The notes beneath the pieces are model-generated. The model ran no database searches, was not told the DNA's origin, and saw only the letters and a list, made by a program, of their open reading frames with translations. Below, piece by piece: positions 7,739 to 14,821 of a stretch of DNA of 24,731 nucleotides. The translations under genes and the position numbers were made by a program. Source of the stretch: Thermodesulfobacteriales bacterium (GTDB lineage: Bacteria > Desulfobacterota > Thermodesulfobacteria > Thermodesulfobacteriales > Thermodesulfatatoraceae); the NCBI GenBank assembly GCA_026985945.1, contig JALSPN010000260.1, positions 1 to 24,731 of the forward strand, in the 5' to 3' direction. Each line of letters begins with the position of its first letter. The stretch's first letter is position 1.

Positions 7739-7794
7739 TTCTCTTCTCCTTGTTTTTGAATTTTTAAAAAGGCCAAAACTTGAAGGAGGAGCTT

Positions 7795-8097
7795 ATGGCC
7801 CTTATGGAAATAAGTATCATCCCTCTGGGGACGGGTTCAACCAGTTTGGGGCGTTACGTGGCGGAAGTCAAGAAATACCTCGAAGAAAGAGGCATTCCTC
7901 ACACCTTAACTGATATGGGAACCATCCTTGAAGGGGAGGTAGAGGAGCTCTTTCAAATTGCCCGGCAGCTTCACGAACTCCCCTTTAAAGCGGGTGCCAG
8001 GCGGGTTTATACGGCCCTTAAAATTGACGACCGGCGTGATAAAGAAGTGCATCTGGGCACCAAGGTCGAAAGCGTAAAGAGGCATCTTTCCCGATGA
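7795..8097 (+). CDS. MTH1187/YkoF-type thiamine-binding protein (DUF77)
   Basis: This 100-residue protein starts MALMEISIIPLGTGSTSLGR, the hallmark N-terminus of the MTH1187 (DUF77) family, followed by GIPHTLTDMGTILEGE and ending DDRRDKEVHLGTKVESV. These small ferredoxin-fold proteins bind thiamine or related pyrimidines and are thought to act in its salvage or transport. I chose ATG 7795 over the in-frame TTG at 7780 because a strong ribosome site (ggagga) lies between them and the shorter N-terminus matches the family. The stop overlaps the next start as ATGA, tying it to the CxxC peptide and the NapH-like gene. No thiamine riboswitch is visible upstream. Confidence 0.87.
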   Translation: MALMEISIIPLGTGSTSLGRYVAEVKKYLEERGIPHTLTDMGTILEGEVEELFQIARQLHELPFKAGARRVYTALKIDDRRDKEVHLGTKVESVKRHLSR

Positions 8098-8225
8098 AAA
8101 GGATCATTTTCTTTCTCTGGTTTTTGGGGCTGGGATTTTTGACCTGGGGGCTTTTTCACGGAGGCTTGAGCTTTGTGTGGTCACGGGCCGCCTCTCTTTG
8201 CCTTTCCTGCATGGGGCTTGAATGA
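8094..8225 (+). CDS. Small CxxC membrane peptide (CD1871A-family-like)
   Basis: This 43-residue open frame starts at ATG 8094, overlapping the previous stop (ATGA), and its own stop overlaps the next start (ATGA at 8222). It has one hydrophobic segment (IIFFLWFLGLGFLTWGLF, about residues 4-21) and ends in a CxxC motif, [11 protein letters not shown]. This recalls the CD1871A-type 'CXXC motif-containing' peptides that end in CLECIGIG-like sequences and are found next to NapH-like [4Fe-4S] proteins, exactly the context here. It is probably membrane-anchored, with the cysteines available for metal or redox chemistry together with the downstream protein. Family identity is from memory of the motif and context, so moderately sure. 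Confidence 0.72.
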   Translation: MKRIIFFLWFLGLGFLTWGLFHGGLSFVWSRAASLCLSCMGLE

Positions 8226-9163
8226 AGTTTTTTTCTCGAAGAAGGCTTACCCAGTTCTTCTTTGCCCTTTTAGCCAACGCCAATGGGGCCACCTTCTGGC
8301 AGAAGGGCCTTTACCGGGGAAGTCTTAAGGGTGTGTGTTTCCCCGGCCTCAATTGCTATTCCTGCCCCCTGGCCCTCTTTGCCTGCCCTCTCGGAAGCCT
8401 TCAGCAGGCCCTGGCAAGTTTTAAGGCCCTGGGTTGGCAGGCCTTCTCAGCTCTGTCCTATGTTCTGGGTTATTTTTTCCTTTACGGCCTCCTGCTGGGG
8501 CGAATTATCTGCGGCTGGGTCTGCCCCTTCGGGCTCCTGCAGGAACTTCTCTTTCGTATTCCATCCCCCAAAAAGGTCTTGCCTTCTTTCCTGAAATATT
8601 TCAAATATGTGGCCCTTTTCCTGCTGGTTCTTTTTTTGCCCCTTTTTTGGGTGGGAGCAACCGGCTACGGGAAGGTGTGGTTCTGCAGGTTGGTATGTCC
8701 GGCGGGAACCCTTGAGGCCGGGATCTTCAATCTCCTTTTACGCCCTGAGCTCCGGGCGCTGGTAAAAGGCCTTTTTTTCCTGAAACTCAGCTTTCTGGGG
8801 CTCATCATCCTTCTTTGTGTCTTCTATTTTCGTTTTTTCTGCGTGGTTTTGTGCCCCCTGGGGCTTATTTATGGTTTTTTCAACCGCATAAGTCTAGTGA
8901 AACTCAACTGGCGAGGGGAAGACTGCCTTAATTGTGGCCTGTGTCGGAAGGTGTGCCCGCTCAACTTAAAAATTCCTGAAGAGATAAATGGATGCGAGTG
9001 TATTCGTTGCTTAAATTGTCTTAAAGCCTGTCCAACCCATGGGATTGGGATCAATCTTTCTTTAACCCCGGCAGGTAAATTTGACTTGCACACAACCTTT
9101 GTTAAAAGCGAGGTATGCGCCAAGACGGAAGGGCACCGGACGAACTCCGACCGGTTAAAATAA
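8222..9163 (+). CDS. NapH/MauN-like membrane [4Fe-4S] ferredoxin protein
   Basis: The 313-residue protein has about four hydrophobic segments with paired CxxxCP motifs at the membrane edge ([36 protein letters not shown]). A C-terminal 2x[4Fe-4S] ferredoxin domain follows ([12 protein letters not shown] and [14 protein letters not shown], about residues 236-273). This is the NapH/NosR/CcoG-type architecture used for electron transfer between the quinone pool and cytoplasmic or periplasmic partners. Its partner is unknown here; the adjacent CxxC peptide is the best candidate. The start ATG 8222 overlaps the stop of that peptide. The 3' end runs 49 bp into RNase PH, giving an uncharacteristic polar tail after the ferredoxin domain. 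No nitrate, nitrous oxide or methylamine genes lie nearby. Confidence 0.85.
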   Translation: MKFFSRRRLTQFFFALLANANGATFWQKGLYRGSLKGVCFPGLNCYSCPLALFACPLGSLQQALASFKALGWQAFSALSYVLGYFFLYGLLLGRIICGWVCPFGLLQELLFRIPSPKKVLPSFLKYFKYVALFLLVLFLPLFWVGATGYGKVWFCRLVCPAGTLEAGIFNLLLRPELRALVKGLFFLKLSFLGLIILLCVFYFRFFCVVLCPLGLIYGFFNRISLVKLNWRGEDCLNCGLCRKVCPLNLKIPEEINGCECIRCLNCLKACPTHGIGINLSLTPAGKFDLHTTFVKSEVCAKTEGHRTNSDRLK

Positions 9164-9831
9164 TCCCCCATTTTTTAAAATACGCCGAGGGTTCAGCCCT
9201 CATTGAGTTGGGGGAAACCAAGGTCATCTGTAGCGTTTCGGTGGAAGAGAAGGTCCCGCCTTTTCTTAAAGATACCGGCATGGGCTGGATTACCGCCGAA
9301 TACGCCATGCTTCCCCGGGCCACGCACTCCCGCACCCCCAGGGACTCCGTGGCCGGAAAGCGGGGCCGCTCCTATGAGATCCAGCGTCTCATCGGGAGGT
9401 CACTCCGGGCGGTGGTGGATTTAACCCTTCTCGGGGAGCAGACCTTCTGGGTGGATTGTGATGTCATCCAGGCTGACGGGGGCACCAGGACGGCCTCCAT
9501 CACCGGGGCCTGGGTGGCCCTGGCCCTTGCCTTCCGCAAATTGCTAAGGGAAGGGAGCCTTTCTCGCGATCCCCTGCGGGAAACCCTTGCCGCCATAAGT
9601 TGTGGCCTGGTGGGGGGCGAGATCCTTCTTGACATCACTTACGAAGAAGATTCCCTGGCTGAAGTGGACGCCAATTTCGTCCTCACCGGTGAGGGTAAGA
9701 TAGTAGAAATCCAGGCTTCGGCTGAAAAGGTTCCTTTCCCCTGGGAGGCTTTCAGCCGCATGCGAGAGCTTGCCGAAAAGGGAATAGCCCGTCTCATAAA
9801 TATCCAGAAGAAGGTGTTAGAAAATGCCTAA
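9115..9831 (+). CDS. rph: Ribonuclease PH
   Basis: The 238-residue protein is a full-length RNase PH, the phosphorolytic 3'-5' exonuclease that trims tRNA 3' ends. It opens [14 protein letters not shown], the diagnostic N-terminus, and contains [54 protein letters not shown] (phosphate-binding region) and [17 protein letters not shown]. The start at ATG 9115 is fixed by the conserved N-terminus and a modest gcgagg ribosome site, although it lies 49 bp inside the preceding gene. It overlaps the downstream pyrophosphatase gene by 8 bp; the rph-rdgB pairing is common in bacteria. Confidence is very high. Confidence 0.97.
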   Translation: MRQDGRAPDELRPVKIIPHFLKYAEGSALIELGETKVICSVSVEEKVPPFLKDTGMGWITAEYAMLPRATHSRTPRDSVAGKRGRSYEIQRLIGRSLRAVVDLTLLGEQTFWVDCDVIQADGGTRTASITGAWVALALAFRKLLREGSLSRDPLRETLAAISCGLVGGEILLDITYEEDSLAEVDANFVLTGEGKIVEIQASAEKVPFPWEAFSRMRELAEKGIARLINIQKKVLENA

Positions 9832-10444
9832 GAAAAAAAGAGAAAAAATACTGGTTCTGGCCACCAGAAATTCCGGAAAAGTAAAAGAGCTAAAGGCTTT
9901 ACTTTCGGATGTGGATCTGGAGGTAAAAAGCCTTGCCGATTTCCCGGAGGCCCCAAAGGTGGAAGAAACAGGCAAGACCTTTTTTGAAAACGCCTTTCAA
10001 AAGGCCAGAGAGATAGCCCTTGCTACCGGGCATCTGACCATGGCTGATGATTCCGGCCTGGAGGTAGATGCCCTGGGTGGTGCTCCGGGGATATATTCTG
10101 CCCGCTATGCCGGGGATTCGGCCACAGACGAAGAAAATATCCAAAAACTCCTTGAGGAACTAAAAGACACCCCTCTTGAAAAAAGAACGGCCCGTTTTCG
10201 CTGTGTAATCGTGGTCTTTCATCCCTCCGGGCACTGGTTTAAGGCCGAAGGGGTGTGGGAAGGCCTTATTGCCCCCAGGCCCCGTGGGGAAGGTGGCTTT
10301 GGCTATGACCCGGTTTTTCTTATTCCGGAGCTTGGAAAGACGGCTGCCGAAATCCCGCTGGAGTTAAAGAACAAGCTCAGTCACCGGGCGAGAGCCCTGG
10401 CGGAGATGAAATACAAGCTTCCTTCCTTTCTGGAGGCCATCTAG
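9824..10444 (+). CDS. rdgB: XTP/dITP diphosphatase (RdgB/HAM1 family)
   Basis: The 206-residue protein removes non-canonical purine nucleotides (XTP, dITP) from the pool by cleaving them to the monophosphate and pyrophosphate. It has the HAM1 signatures [16 protein letters not shown] (residues 12-27), [34 protein letters not shown] and [11 protein letters not shown] near the C-terminus, with the acidic metal-binding residues in ADDSGLEVD. It overlaps rph by 8 bp and abuts the next gene without a gap, so it is part of one operon. Length and motif order are normal for the family. The Lys-rich start (MPKKKREK) precedes the conserved core. Confidence 0.97.
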   Translation: MPKKKREKILVLATRNSGKVKELKALLSDVDLEVKSLADFPEAPKVEETGKTFFENAFQKAREIALATGHLTMADDSGLEVDALGGAPGIYSARYAGDSATDEENIQKLLEELKDTPLEKRTARFRCVIVVFHPSGHWFKAEGVWEGLIAPRPRGEGGFGYDPVFLIPELGKTAAEIPLELKNKLSHRARALAEMKYKLPSFLEAI

Positions 10445-10885
10445 ATGGAGGCCTGCAAACTTCCGGATTACACCAATGTGCCGCCGCAGGCCTTCGAGAT
10501 AGTTCGCCAGACGAAGACCATCGCCCTGGTGGGGGCAAGCCCCAAAGAGGAAAGGCCAAGCCACCAGGTGATGAAATATCTCCTGGAGAAGGGCTTTGAG
10601 GTCATTCCGGTCAATCCGGGGCAAAAAGAGATCCTCGGAAAGAAATGTTATCCTTCTCTGCGTGACATCCCACCCGAAATAAAAATTGACACGGTAGTCA
10701 TATTTCGGCGGCCGGATCTAGTGTTGCCCATCGTGGAAGAGGCCCTGGCGCGTGGGGTCAAAAACATCTGGCTCCAGGAGGGGATCGTAAACGAGGAGGC
10801 CCAAAGGCTTGCCGAGGCCTCCAGAGCCCGGATAGTGATGGGCTTCTGCTTTAAAAAAGTGCATCAGTTGCTGCCCAAGGTCTAG
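10445..10885 (+). CDS. CoA-binding Rossmann-fold protein (YccU-like)
   Basis: This 146-residue single-domain protein has the CoA_binding fold: KTIALVGASPKEERPSHQV (residues 22-40, nucleotide-binding loop), then KGFEVIPVNPGQKEILGKK, TVVIFRRPDLVLPIVEEAL and GVKNIWLQEGIVNEEA, ending RIVMGFCFKKVH. This matches the YccU-like family, which shares the CoA-binding domain of succinyl-CoA synthetase alpha subunits but lacks the catalytic domain; no enzymatic role is established. The ATG follows the rdgB stop directly (CTAGATG), with a ctggagg ribosome site inside rdgB, so the two are co-translated. It ends the rph operon. Confidence 0.9.
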   Translation: MEACKLPDYTNVPPQAFEIVRQTKTIALVGASPKEERPSHQVMKYLLEKGFEVIPVNPGQKEILGKKCYPSLRDIPPEIKIDTVVIFRRPDLVLPIVEEALARGVKNIWLQEGIVNEEAQRLAEASRARIVMGFCFKKVHQLLPKV

Positions 10886-11019
10886 ACTTCCAATAGGTCA
10901 AAGGCCGATATTTTTTATCAAATGGGGAAGAGGGGTGTACCTCTTTCCTATTTGCCATTCCCAATTCTTGGTAAATGGCTAATAATTAGGAGTGAGCGAA
11001 GAGAGGGTAGGGAGGACTT
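10886..11019 (+). other. Intergenic region with two hairpins
   Basis: The 134 bp between the CoA-binding gene and the coiled-coil gene hold two inverted repeats. At 10926-10948, GGAAGAGG pairs with CCTCTTTCC across one bulge. At 10954-10979, GCCATT/AATGGC and CCAA/TTGG form a second, longer stem with small bulges. Neither is followed by a clear T run, so a terminator is possible but not proven. A GCCGATAT (10904-10911) resembles a sigma-28 -10 box but lacks a well-spaced -35. AATAAT (10981-10986) with TTCCCA 17 bp upstream is a weak sigma-70 candidate. Confidence 0.4.
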
Positions 11020-11589
11020 ATGAGAAAAAGCCGTCTTTTTCTAATGGCACTTTTTCTTCTCCTGGTGGTGTTGTCAGGGGTGAGCCTGGCGGGAGATAAG
11101 GCTCTTAGGGTGACCAACGAGATGATCTACGAAAAACTCCTTGAGATGGAAAAGAGGCAGGCGGTGCTTGAGGCCCAATTTCGAGAATTCAAAGAGTCAG
11201 TTGACAAGCGTTTTGAACAAGTTGACAGGCGCTTTGAGGAGCTTCGGGAAGATATGAACAAGCGCTTTGAAGAGCTCCGGGCAGACACAAACAAGCGTTT
11301 TGAACAAGTTAACAAGCGCTTTGAAGAGCTCCGGGCGGACATGAACAAGCGTTTTGAAGAGCAGCTCTTTTTTATGAAGGTGCTGGCAGCGATTTTTACC
11401 TCGCTCGTGGTGGCGGTGATTGCCTTTGCCTGGTGGGACCGGCGCACCATTATCCGCAAGGCCCAGGAGGAGACGGTAGCCTACCTTGAGAGGGAAGGAA
11501 AGCTTCGTTCCCTGATAGAGGCCCTGCGTGAACTTGCCAAAGCAGACAAACGCCTGGCCGAAATCCTGCGCCACTACGGCCTACTTTGA
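11020..11589 (+). CDS. Membrane-anchored coiled-coil protein with heptad/hendecad repeats
   Basis: The 189-residue protein has an N-terminal hydrophobic signal or anchor (residues 6-24, ending VSLAGDK). A charged coiled coil at about residues 45-120 follows, built from units such as VDKRFEQ, VNKRFEQ and MNKRFEELRAD (7- and 11-residue steps). A transmembrane helix lies at about 126-142 (VLAAIFTSLVVAVIAFAWW), and a helical C-terminus ends LAEILRHYGLL. Similar KRFEELR-type coiled-coil membrane proteins are common in bacteria but have no fixed function. The ribosome site agggagga before ATG 11020 is strong, and it appears to be transcribed alone. The repeat region is built from nearly identical DNA units, so copy number may vary between strains. 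Nothing in the sequence names a partner. Confidence 0.8.
   Translation: MRKSRLFLMALFLLLVVLSGVSLAGDKALRVTNEMIYEKLLEMEKRQAVLEAQFREFKESVDKRFEQVDRRFEELREDMNKRFEELRADTNKRFEQVNKRFEELRADMNKRFEEQLFFMKVLAAIFTSLVVAVIAFAWWDRRTIIRKAQEETVAYLEREGKLRSLIEALRELAKADKRLAEILRHYGLL
11257..11364 (+). repeat. Two 54-bp tandem units inside the coiled-coil gene
   Basis: Positions 11257-11310 and 11311-11364 are 18-codon units with only a few differences; their first 26 bases are identical. A more diverged unit precedes them. The period of 54 keeps the reading frame and adds an 11+7 residue coiled-coil step. Confidence 0.85.
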
Positions 11590-11601
11590 AGGGCGAGTGG
11601 C

Positions 11602-11664
11602 GAACGAACCCCCCTACCCCCCTTGCAAAGGGGGAAATTGCTCCCTCCCCTGCTAGGGGAGGGG
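11602..11664. repeat. C/G-rich double-hairpin repeat, copy 1
   Basis: This 63-bp element is nearly identical to 12067-12127. It contains two perfect inverted repeats, CCCCCTT-GCA-AAGGGGG and CCCTCCCC-TGCTA-GGGGAGGG. It lies between the stop of the coiled-coil gene and the stop of the DUF559 gene (3 bp away) and may act as a bidirectional terminator. It resembles REP/MITE-like elements often found beside DUF559 genes (recollection, not tested). Confidence 0.85.
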
Positions 11665-11667
11665 TCT

Positions 11668-12030
11668 TTAAGGAAGGTGGAATTTTAAATACTCCAAGAC
11701 TCCTTCTAGATTTTTGAGAATTTCCTGGTTCGTAAAGCGAAATACCCGGAATCCGAGTTTTTTGAAAAAACGGTCGCGTTTTTTATCTGCCCTTTGGGCT
11801 TTGGGAGTGTAATGGCTATCGCCGTCAATTTCGATCACCACCTTGGGGTCAAAAGCACAGAAATCCACAATATATGATCCGATAGGTATTTGACGCTGAA
11901 ACTTAATTCCTTGAAACTGGCGTTTGCGTAAGACCTGCCAGAGTTTTCTTTCTGCGGGGGTTGGCTCTTTTCGGAGTTTTCGGGCTTTTTCTTTGAGCCT
12001 CTGATTATAGAGATACCTTCTCTGACGCAT
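11668..12030 (-). CDS. DUF559 endonuclease-like protein (PD-(D/E)XK / Vsr-like fold)
   Basis: This 120-residue protein shows the DUF559 pattern: N-terminal LRKEPTPAERKLWQVLR, then FQRQIPIGSYIVDFCAFDPKVV, the catalytic-type D...EIDGDSHY (D in VDF, EID) and KLGFRVFRFTNQEIL. This is a restriction-endonuclease-like fold related to Vsr, but activity is not established for the family. The gene is a single minus-strand unit between two plus/minus genes that both end at the repeats, with a repeat copy 3 bp beyond its stop and another 36 bp before its start. That symmetric placement suggests the gene and the repeats move or persist together. No methylase or specificity subunit is nearby. Confidence 0.87.
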   Translation of the reverse strand: MRQRRYLYNQRLKEKARKLRKEPTPAERKLWQVLRKRQFQGIKFQRQIPIGSYIVDFCAFDPKVVIEIDGDSHYTPKAQRADKKRDRFFKKLGFRVFRFTNQEILKNLEGVLEYLKFHLP

Positions 12031-12066
12031 GGAAATTTAACCTCTTTTGAGCCCCCTTTTGAAAGG

Positions 12067-12142
12067 GAACGAACCCCCCTACCCCCTTGCAAAGGGGGGA
12101 ATTGCTCCCTCCCCTGCTAGGGGAGGGCTGGGGAGGGGTGGG
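12067..12142. repeat. C/G-rich double-hairpin repeat, copy 2 (longer)
   Basis: The 12067-12127 core matches copy 1 with only small run-length differences, and a further 15 bp (12128-12142) resembles the inverted complement of the left end, giving imperfect terminal inverted repeats. It ends 1 bp before the chemoreceptor stop codon and can serve as its terminator. Confidence 0.85.
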
Positions 12143-12143
12143 A

Positions 12144-14114
12144 TTAACCAAACTTTTCAAGCTTTTTCCGGAGGTCTGTAAGGTAGCTAACGACGCGCTT
12201 CACTTTGGGAGAAATTTTCTCCTTTAACACCGGATAGACTTCTTTGGTGGGGGCATCCTTTTCGATGAGGTGGATTACTTCTTCGGCGCTTCTGTGGAGC
12301 TCCTGGTGTTCGGGGTCAAGGCGCCTGACGATCTCTCCGGTTTCGGTATCCGGGGCCCTGAAAGAAGCCAGCCATTTCCCGAGGGCACAACGGGAGGGAT
12401 CTGTGTGGACGTTGGGTCTTTTCTTCTCCAGAATGCCAATTAAGAGCCTTTCACGCCACTGGAAGTGTTCAAGGGTCATACCAAGCACCTTGATGCTTTC
12501 TCCCGCCTCCTGTGAAGCCTGAGATAAGGCTTCCTCTCTTACCTCAAATGATTGATTGACGGTGCCAATCTCTTCCACGATGTCTGCCACCGCCTCTTCA
12601 GCGAGTTTCAGTTCGGCAGATATCTCCTCCAGATGACTCGCCCGGTTGGCCAGTTCTTTGATCTGATCGTTCACCTGGATGACACCGCTTATGCCTTCCT
12701 GCACGCTGCGGTTGATGTCTTCGGTGGTGGCGGTTTGTTCCTCTGTGGCAGAGGCGATACCGGTGGAGAGATCTCCGATCTTGGCGATAATTTCGTCAAC
12801 GGAGTGCACGGCTTCTACCGCCTGATCCACATTTTGTTGGATGGTGCTCACCATGCCGGCGATCTCTTCGGTGGCCTCAGAAGTCTGTTTGGCAAGCTCT
12901 TTGACTTCGTTGGCCACGACGGCAAAGCCCTTTCCGGCCTCTCCGGCCCGGGCGGCTTCAATAGTGGCGTTTAAGGCCAGGAGATTGGTCTGATCGGCAA
13001 TCTGGTTGATAACCTGCACGATTTGCCCGATCTTCTCAGAGCTTTCTTTGAGGCTTGAGATGACACGGGTGGCAACTTCGGCCTTCTCCCGTGCTTCCTG
13101 GGAAATGTTTGCGGTCTCGTTAACATTCTGAGCAATTTCCTGGGTGGCGGTGCTGAGCTCTTCAATGGCCTGAGAGACGGTCTTTAAGTTTTCGGTAACC
13201 TGCTCGGCAGCGGCAGCTACCTCACGGGCGAAATGTCCTATATCATGGGCATTATCGCTGACCGTATTTTCCACCCGGGAGAGATTTTGAGAGGCCCTGG
13301 TGAGGGCCTCGGTCTGGACTTTTAGGGTCTTAAGGATCTGACCTATGCCACAAATTAAGGAATTACAGGCCCGGGCAAGTTTTCCAAGCTCGTCCTGGGA
13401 GTTGACGGAGACACTCTTAAAAAATCTACCTTGGCCCATCTCGACCAGGGTTTCCATTGTTTCTCTGAGATTTTTCTCAAGCTGACGAAGAAGAGCGTAG
13501 CTTGAAAATCCCAAAAAGAAAAGGGCACCCAAGAAAACGATAAGAATCTCCTTTTCTGCCTCGGTTAAATCCTTTACGATGCTTTGATAAGAAAGATCCG
13601 ATCTATGATCCATAAAATTTGCTAATTTGTCGCTATATCTTTCGAAATCTTCAAATAATGGCCCAAGGTCTCGGCGGAGTATGTTTTTGAAATTTTCCGT
13701 GTCTCCGGCTTGTAAAGTCTCTATCGCGGTTGTCATTTTAGGAGAAAGTTTCTGGAAAAAGTCTTTGAGATGGGTCAAATCGGCAAAATCCTTTTCGGTC
13801 TCTGCCTTTTTCAAAAATTCTTCCCAGTCTTTTTTAACGAGTGAAAGTAAATTATCGAGTTCCCGGGCCCCTTCTTGGGGGCTTATTTCCCCTAAAAGAA
13901 TACTACTGAATGTGTCTTCAATCTGGCCTATATCGTCTTCAATCTTATCAAAATGTTCGGTAATTTTAAAAGTATCCTCGTACTTTTTTAAGGAATGGTT
14001 AGTTTTTTGGACATAAAAATAATTTATCAAAAAAACCACCACTAAAGATAAAATTCCCAACCCTGCCATCCCCAAAAGTTTGCTTCTTACCGAAAGCCTT
14101 TGCCAGAAATTCAT
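12144..14114 (-). CDS. Methyl-accepting chemotaxis protein with C-terminal zinc-binding (CZB) domain
   Basis: The 656-residue receptor has a first membrane helix at about residues 13-32, a roughly 160-residue helical periplasmic sensor (four-helix-bundle type), a second helix near 190-212 and a HAMP-like region. A long cytoplasmic signalling coil carries the conserved tip ([20 protein letters not shown] and [16 protein letters not shown]), which binds CheA and CheW. The final 130 residues are a chemoreceptor zinc-binding domain, with [17 protein letters not shown] and two later His residues (EHQELH) as the 3His/1Cys zinc site. CZB domains respond to zinc or hypochlorous acid in characterised receptors; the ligand here is unknown. 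No NWETF-like CheR-docking pentapeptide is present. A sigma-28-type promoter lies upstream, and the gene is divergent from the che operon. Confidence 0.95.
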   Translation of the reverse strand: MNFWQRLSVRSKLLGMAGLGILSLVVVFLINYFYVQKTNHSLKKYEDTFKITEHFDKIEDDIGQIEDTFSSILLGEISPQEGARELDNLLSLVKKDWEEFLKKAETEKDFADLTHLKDFFQKLSPKMTTAIETLQAGDTENFKNILRRDLGPLFEDFERYSDKLANFMDHRSDLSYQSIVKDLTEAEKEILIVFLGALFFLGFSSYALLRQLEKNLRETMETLVEMGQGRFFKSVSVNSQDELGKLARACNSLICGIGQILKTLKVQTEALTRASQNLSRVENTVSDNAHDIGHFAREVAAAAEQVTENLKTVSQAIEELSTATQEIAQNVNETANISQEAREKAEVATRVISSLKESSEKIGQIVQVINQIADQTNLLALNATIEAARAGEAGKGFAVVANEVKELAKQTSEATEEIAGMVSTIQQNVDQAVEAVHSVDEIIAKIGDLSTGIASATEEQTATTEDINRSVQEGISGVIQVNDQIKELANRASHLEEISAELKLAEEAVADIVEEIGTVNQSFEVREEALSQASQEAGESIKVLGMTLEHFQWRERLLIGILEKKRPNVHTDPSRCALGKWLASFRAPDTETGEIVRRLDPEHQELHRSAEEVIHLIEKDAPTKEVYPVLKEKISPKVKRVVSYLTDLRKKLEKFG

Positions 14115-14146
14115 CGTTACCCCCTCAAAGTTTTTGCTGCCATTCC

Positions 14147-14173
14147 ATATCGGATTTTTTGGTTTTGACTTTA
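14147..14173 (-). promoter_or_regulatory. Sigma-28 (FliA-type) promoter of the chemoreceptor gene
   Basis: On the minus strand TAAAGTCA (14166-14173) and TCCGATAT (14147-14154) are separated by exactly 11 bp. This compares with the sigma-28 consensus TAAAGTTT-N11-GCCGATAA (6 of 8 in each box). The start codon is 33 bp downstream, with a gaggggg ribosome site. This ties expression to the flagellar regulon, although no flagellar gene is in the window. Confidence 0.65.
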
Positions 14174-14375
14174 AGGAAAAAATTAACTTATTTGAAATCT
14201 TGAGAGATTTTAACGGAAGTGCCTAGTAGTATGGCGTTGTTCAATGTTCACCCCCAACGACTTGCATACCTGTCATTGTGAGGCAGATGTCAGCCTACTT
14301 AAGATCTCGAGAAATTTGCTAGATTTTTGGGAGTACAAAGGTTTTCGGGCAGCCGGTTGCCTTTCGAATTTGGCT

Positions 14376-14402
14376 TAAGGATCTGAGGCAAGATGCCGAA
14401 GT
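14376..14402 (+). promoter_or_regulatory. Weak sigma-28-like promoter candidate for the che operon
   Basis: TAAGGATC (14376-14383) and GCCGAAGT (14395-14402) are 11 bp apart, each matching 5 of 8 consensus bases, 44 bp before cheY. It is listed because of the spacing and the operon it precedes; the boxes alone are weak. Confidence 0.3.
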
Positions 14403-14446
14403 AGTAGAGAGATTAAAAAGCGCCTTGGGATGGCGAGGAGATTTCT

Positions 14447-14821
14447 ATGAAGGTATTGGTGGTCGATGATTCCAAGTCCATCAGGCAAATAGAGAGGCGA
14501 TATCTGGCACAGATGGGTTACGAGGTCGTGGAGGCCGAAAATGGAGAGGAGGCCCTTAAGGTCCTGCGCGAAAACCCGGATATCAGATTGATCCTCCTCG
14601 ACTGGCACATGCCGGTGATGAACGGTTACGAATTTCTCAAGAAAGTGCGCGAAAACAAAGATTGGGATCATATCAAAGTTATGATGGTCACCACGGAGAA
14701 TCAGGAAAAGAGCGTAATAGATGCCATTATGGCCGGGGCCAACGAATACCTTATGAAGCCTTTTGACCAGGAAATGCTTGAGAACAAGATTCGCTGGCTA
14801 CTTGAGGAGGCTTTTTCGTGA
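14447..14821 (+). CDS. cheY: CheY-type single-domain response regulator
   Basis: The 124-residue receiver domain has the acidic pocket D7-D8, the phosphorylation site D52 (LILLDWHMPVMNG), the conserved Thr in MVTTENQ and the Lys in YLMKPF. No output domain is present, so it is expected to bind the flagellar switch or act as a phosphate carrier after phosphorylation by CheA. The ribosome site (cgaggag) and ATG 14447 fit. It overlaps cheB as GTGA. It is first in a tightly packed che operon, which supports the CheY call over a generic receiver. Confidence 0.93.
   Translation: MKVLVVDDSKSIRQIERRYLAQMGYEVVEAENGEEALKVLRENPDIRLILLDWHMPVMNGYEFLKKVRENKDWDHIKVMMVTTENQEKSVIDAIMAGANEYLMKPFDQEMLENKIRWLLEEAFS

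Larger units (their letters stand above)
14115..14446. other. Divergent intergenic region between chemoreceptor and cheY
   Basis: These 332 bp contain the chemoreceptor promoter on the minus strand and a weaker plus-strand promoter candidate before cheY. Around 14271-14293 the sequence tgtcattgtgaggcagatgt resembles a decayed copy of the widespread TGTCATTGCGAG-type intergenic repeat. A 40-codon open stretch without a start codon reaches cheY (14338 onward); it is most likely chance or a remnant. No RNA gene was recognised. Confidence 0.5.

Noticed and set aside
7761-7770. Palindrome TTTTTAAAAA between the DsrE and thiamine-binding genes
   Set aside because: It is a low-complexity A/T palindrome; it may be part of a promoter but cannot be called an operator.
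10883-10911. Sigma-28-like GCCGATAT before the coiled-coil gene
   Set aside because: The nearest -35-like sequence is 13 bp away instead of 11 and matches poorly, and the site is over 100 bp from the gene.
14271-14293. Intergenic sequence resembling the TGTCATTGCGAG repeat family
   Set aside because: Only part of the motif is present and there is no second copy in the window, so it is noted but not called a repeat.
14338-14485. Open stretch of about 40 codons leading into cheY
   Set aside because: It has no start codon after the preceding stop and overlaps the cheY start in another frame; probably chance or a remnant.
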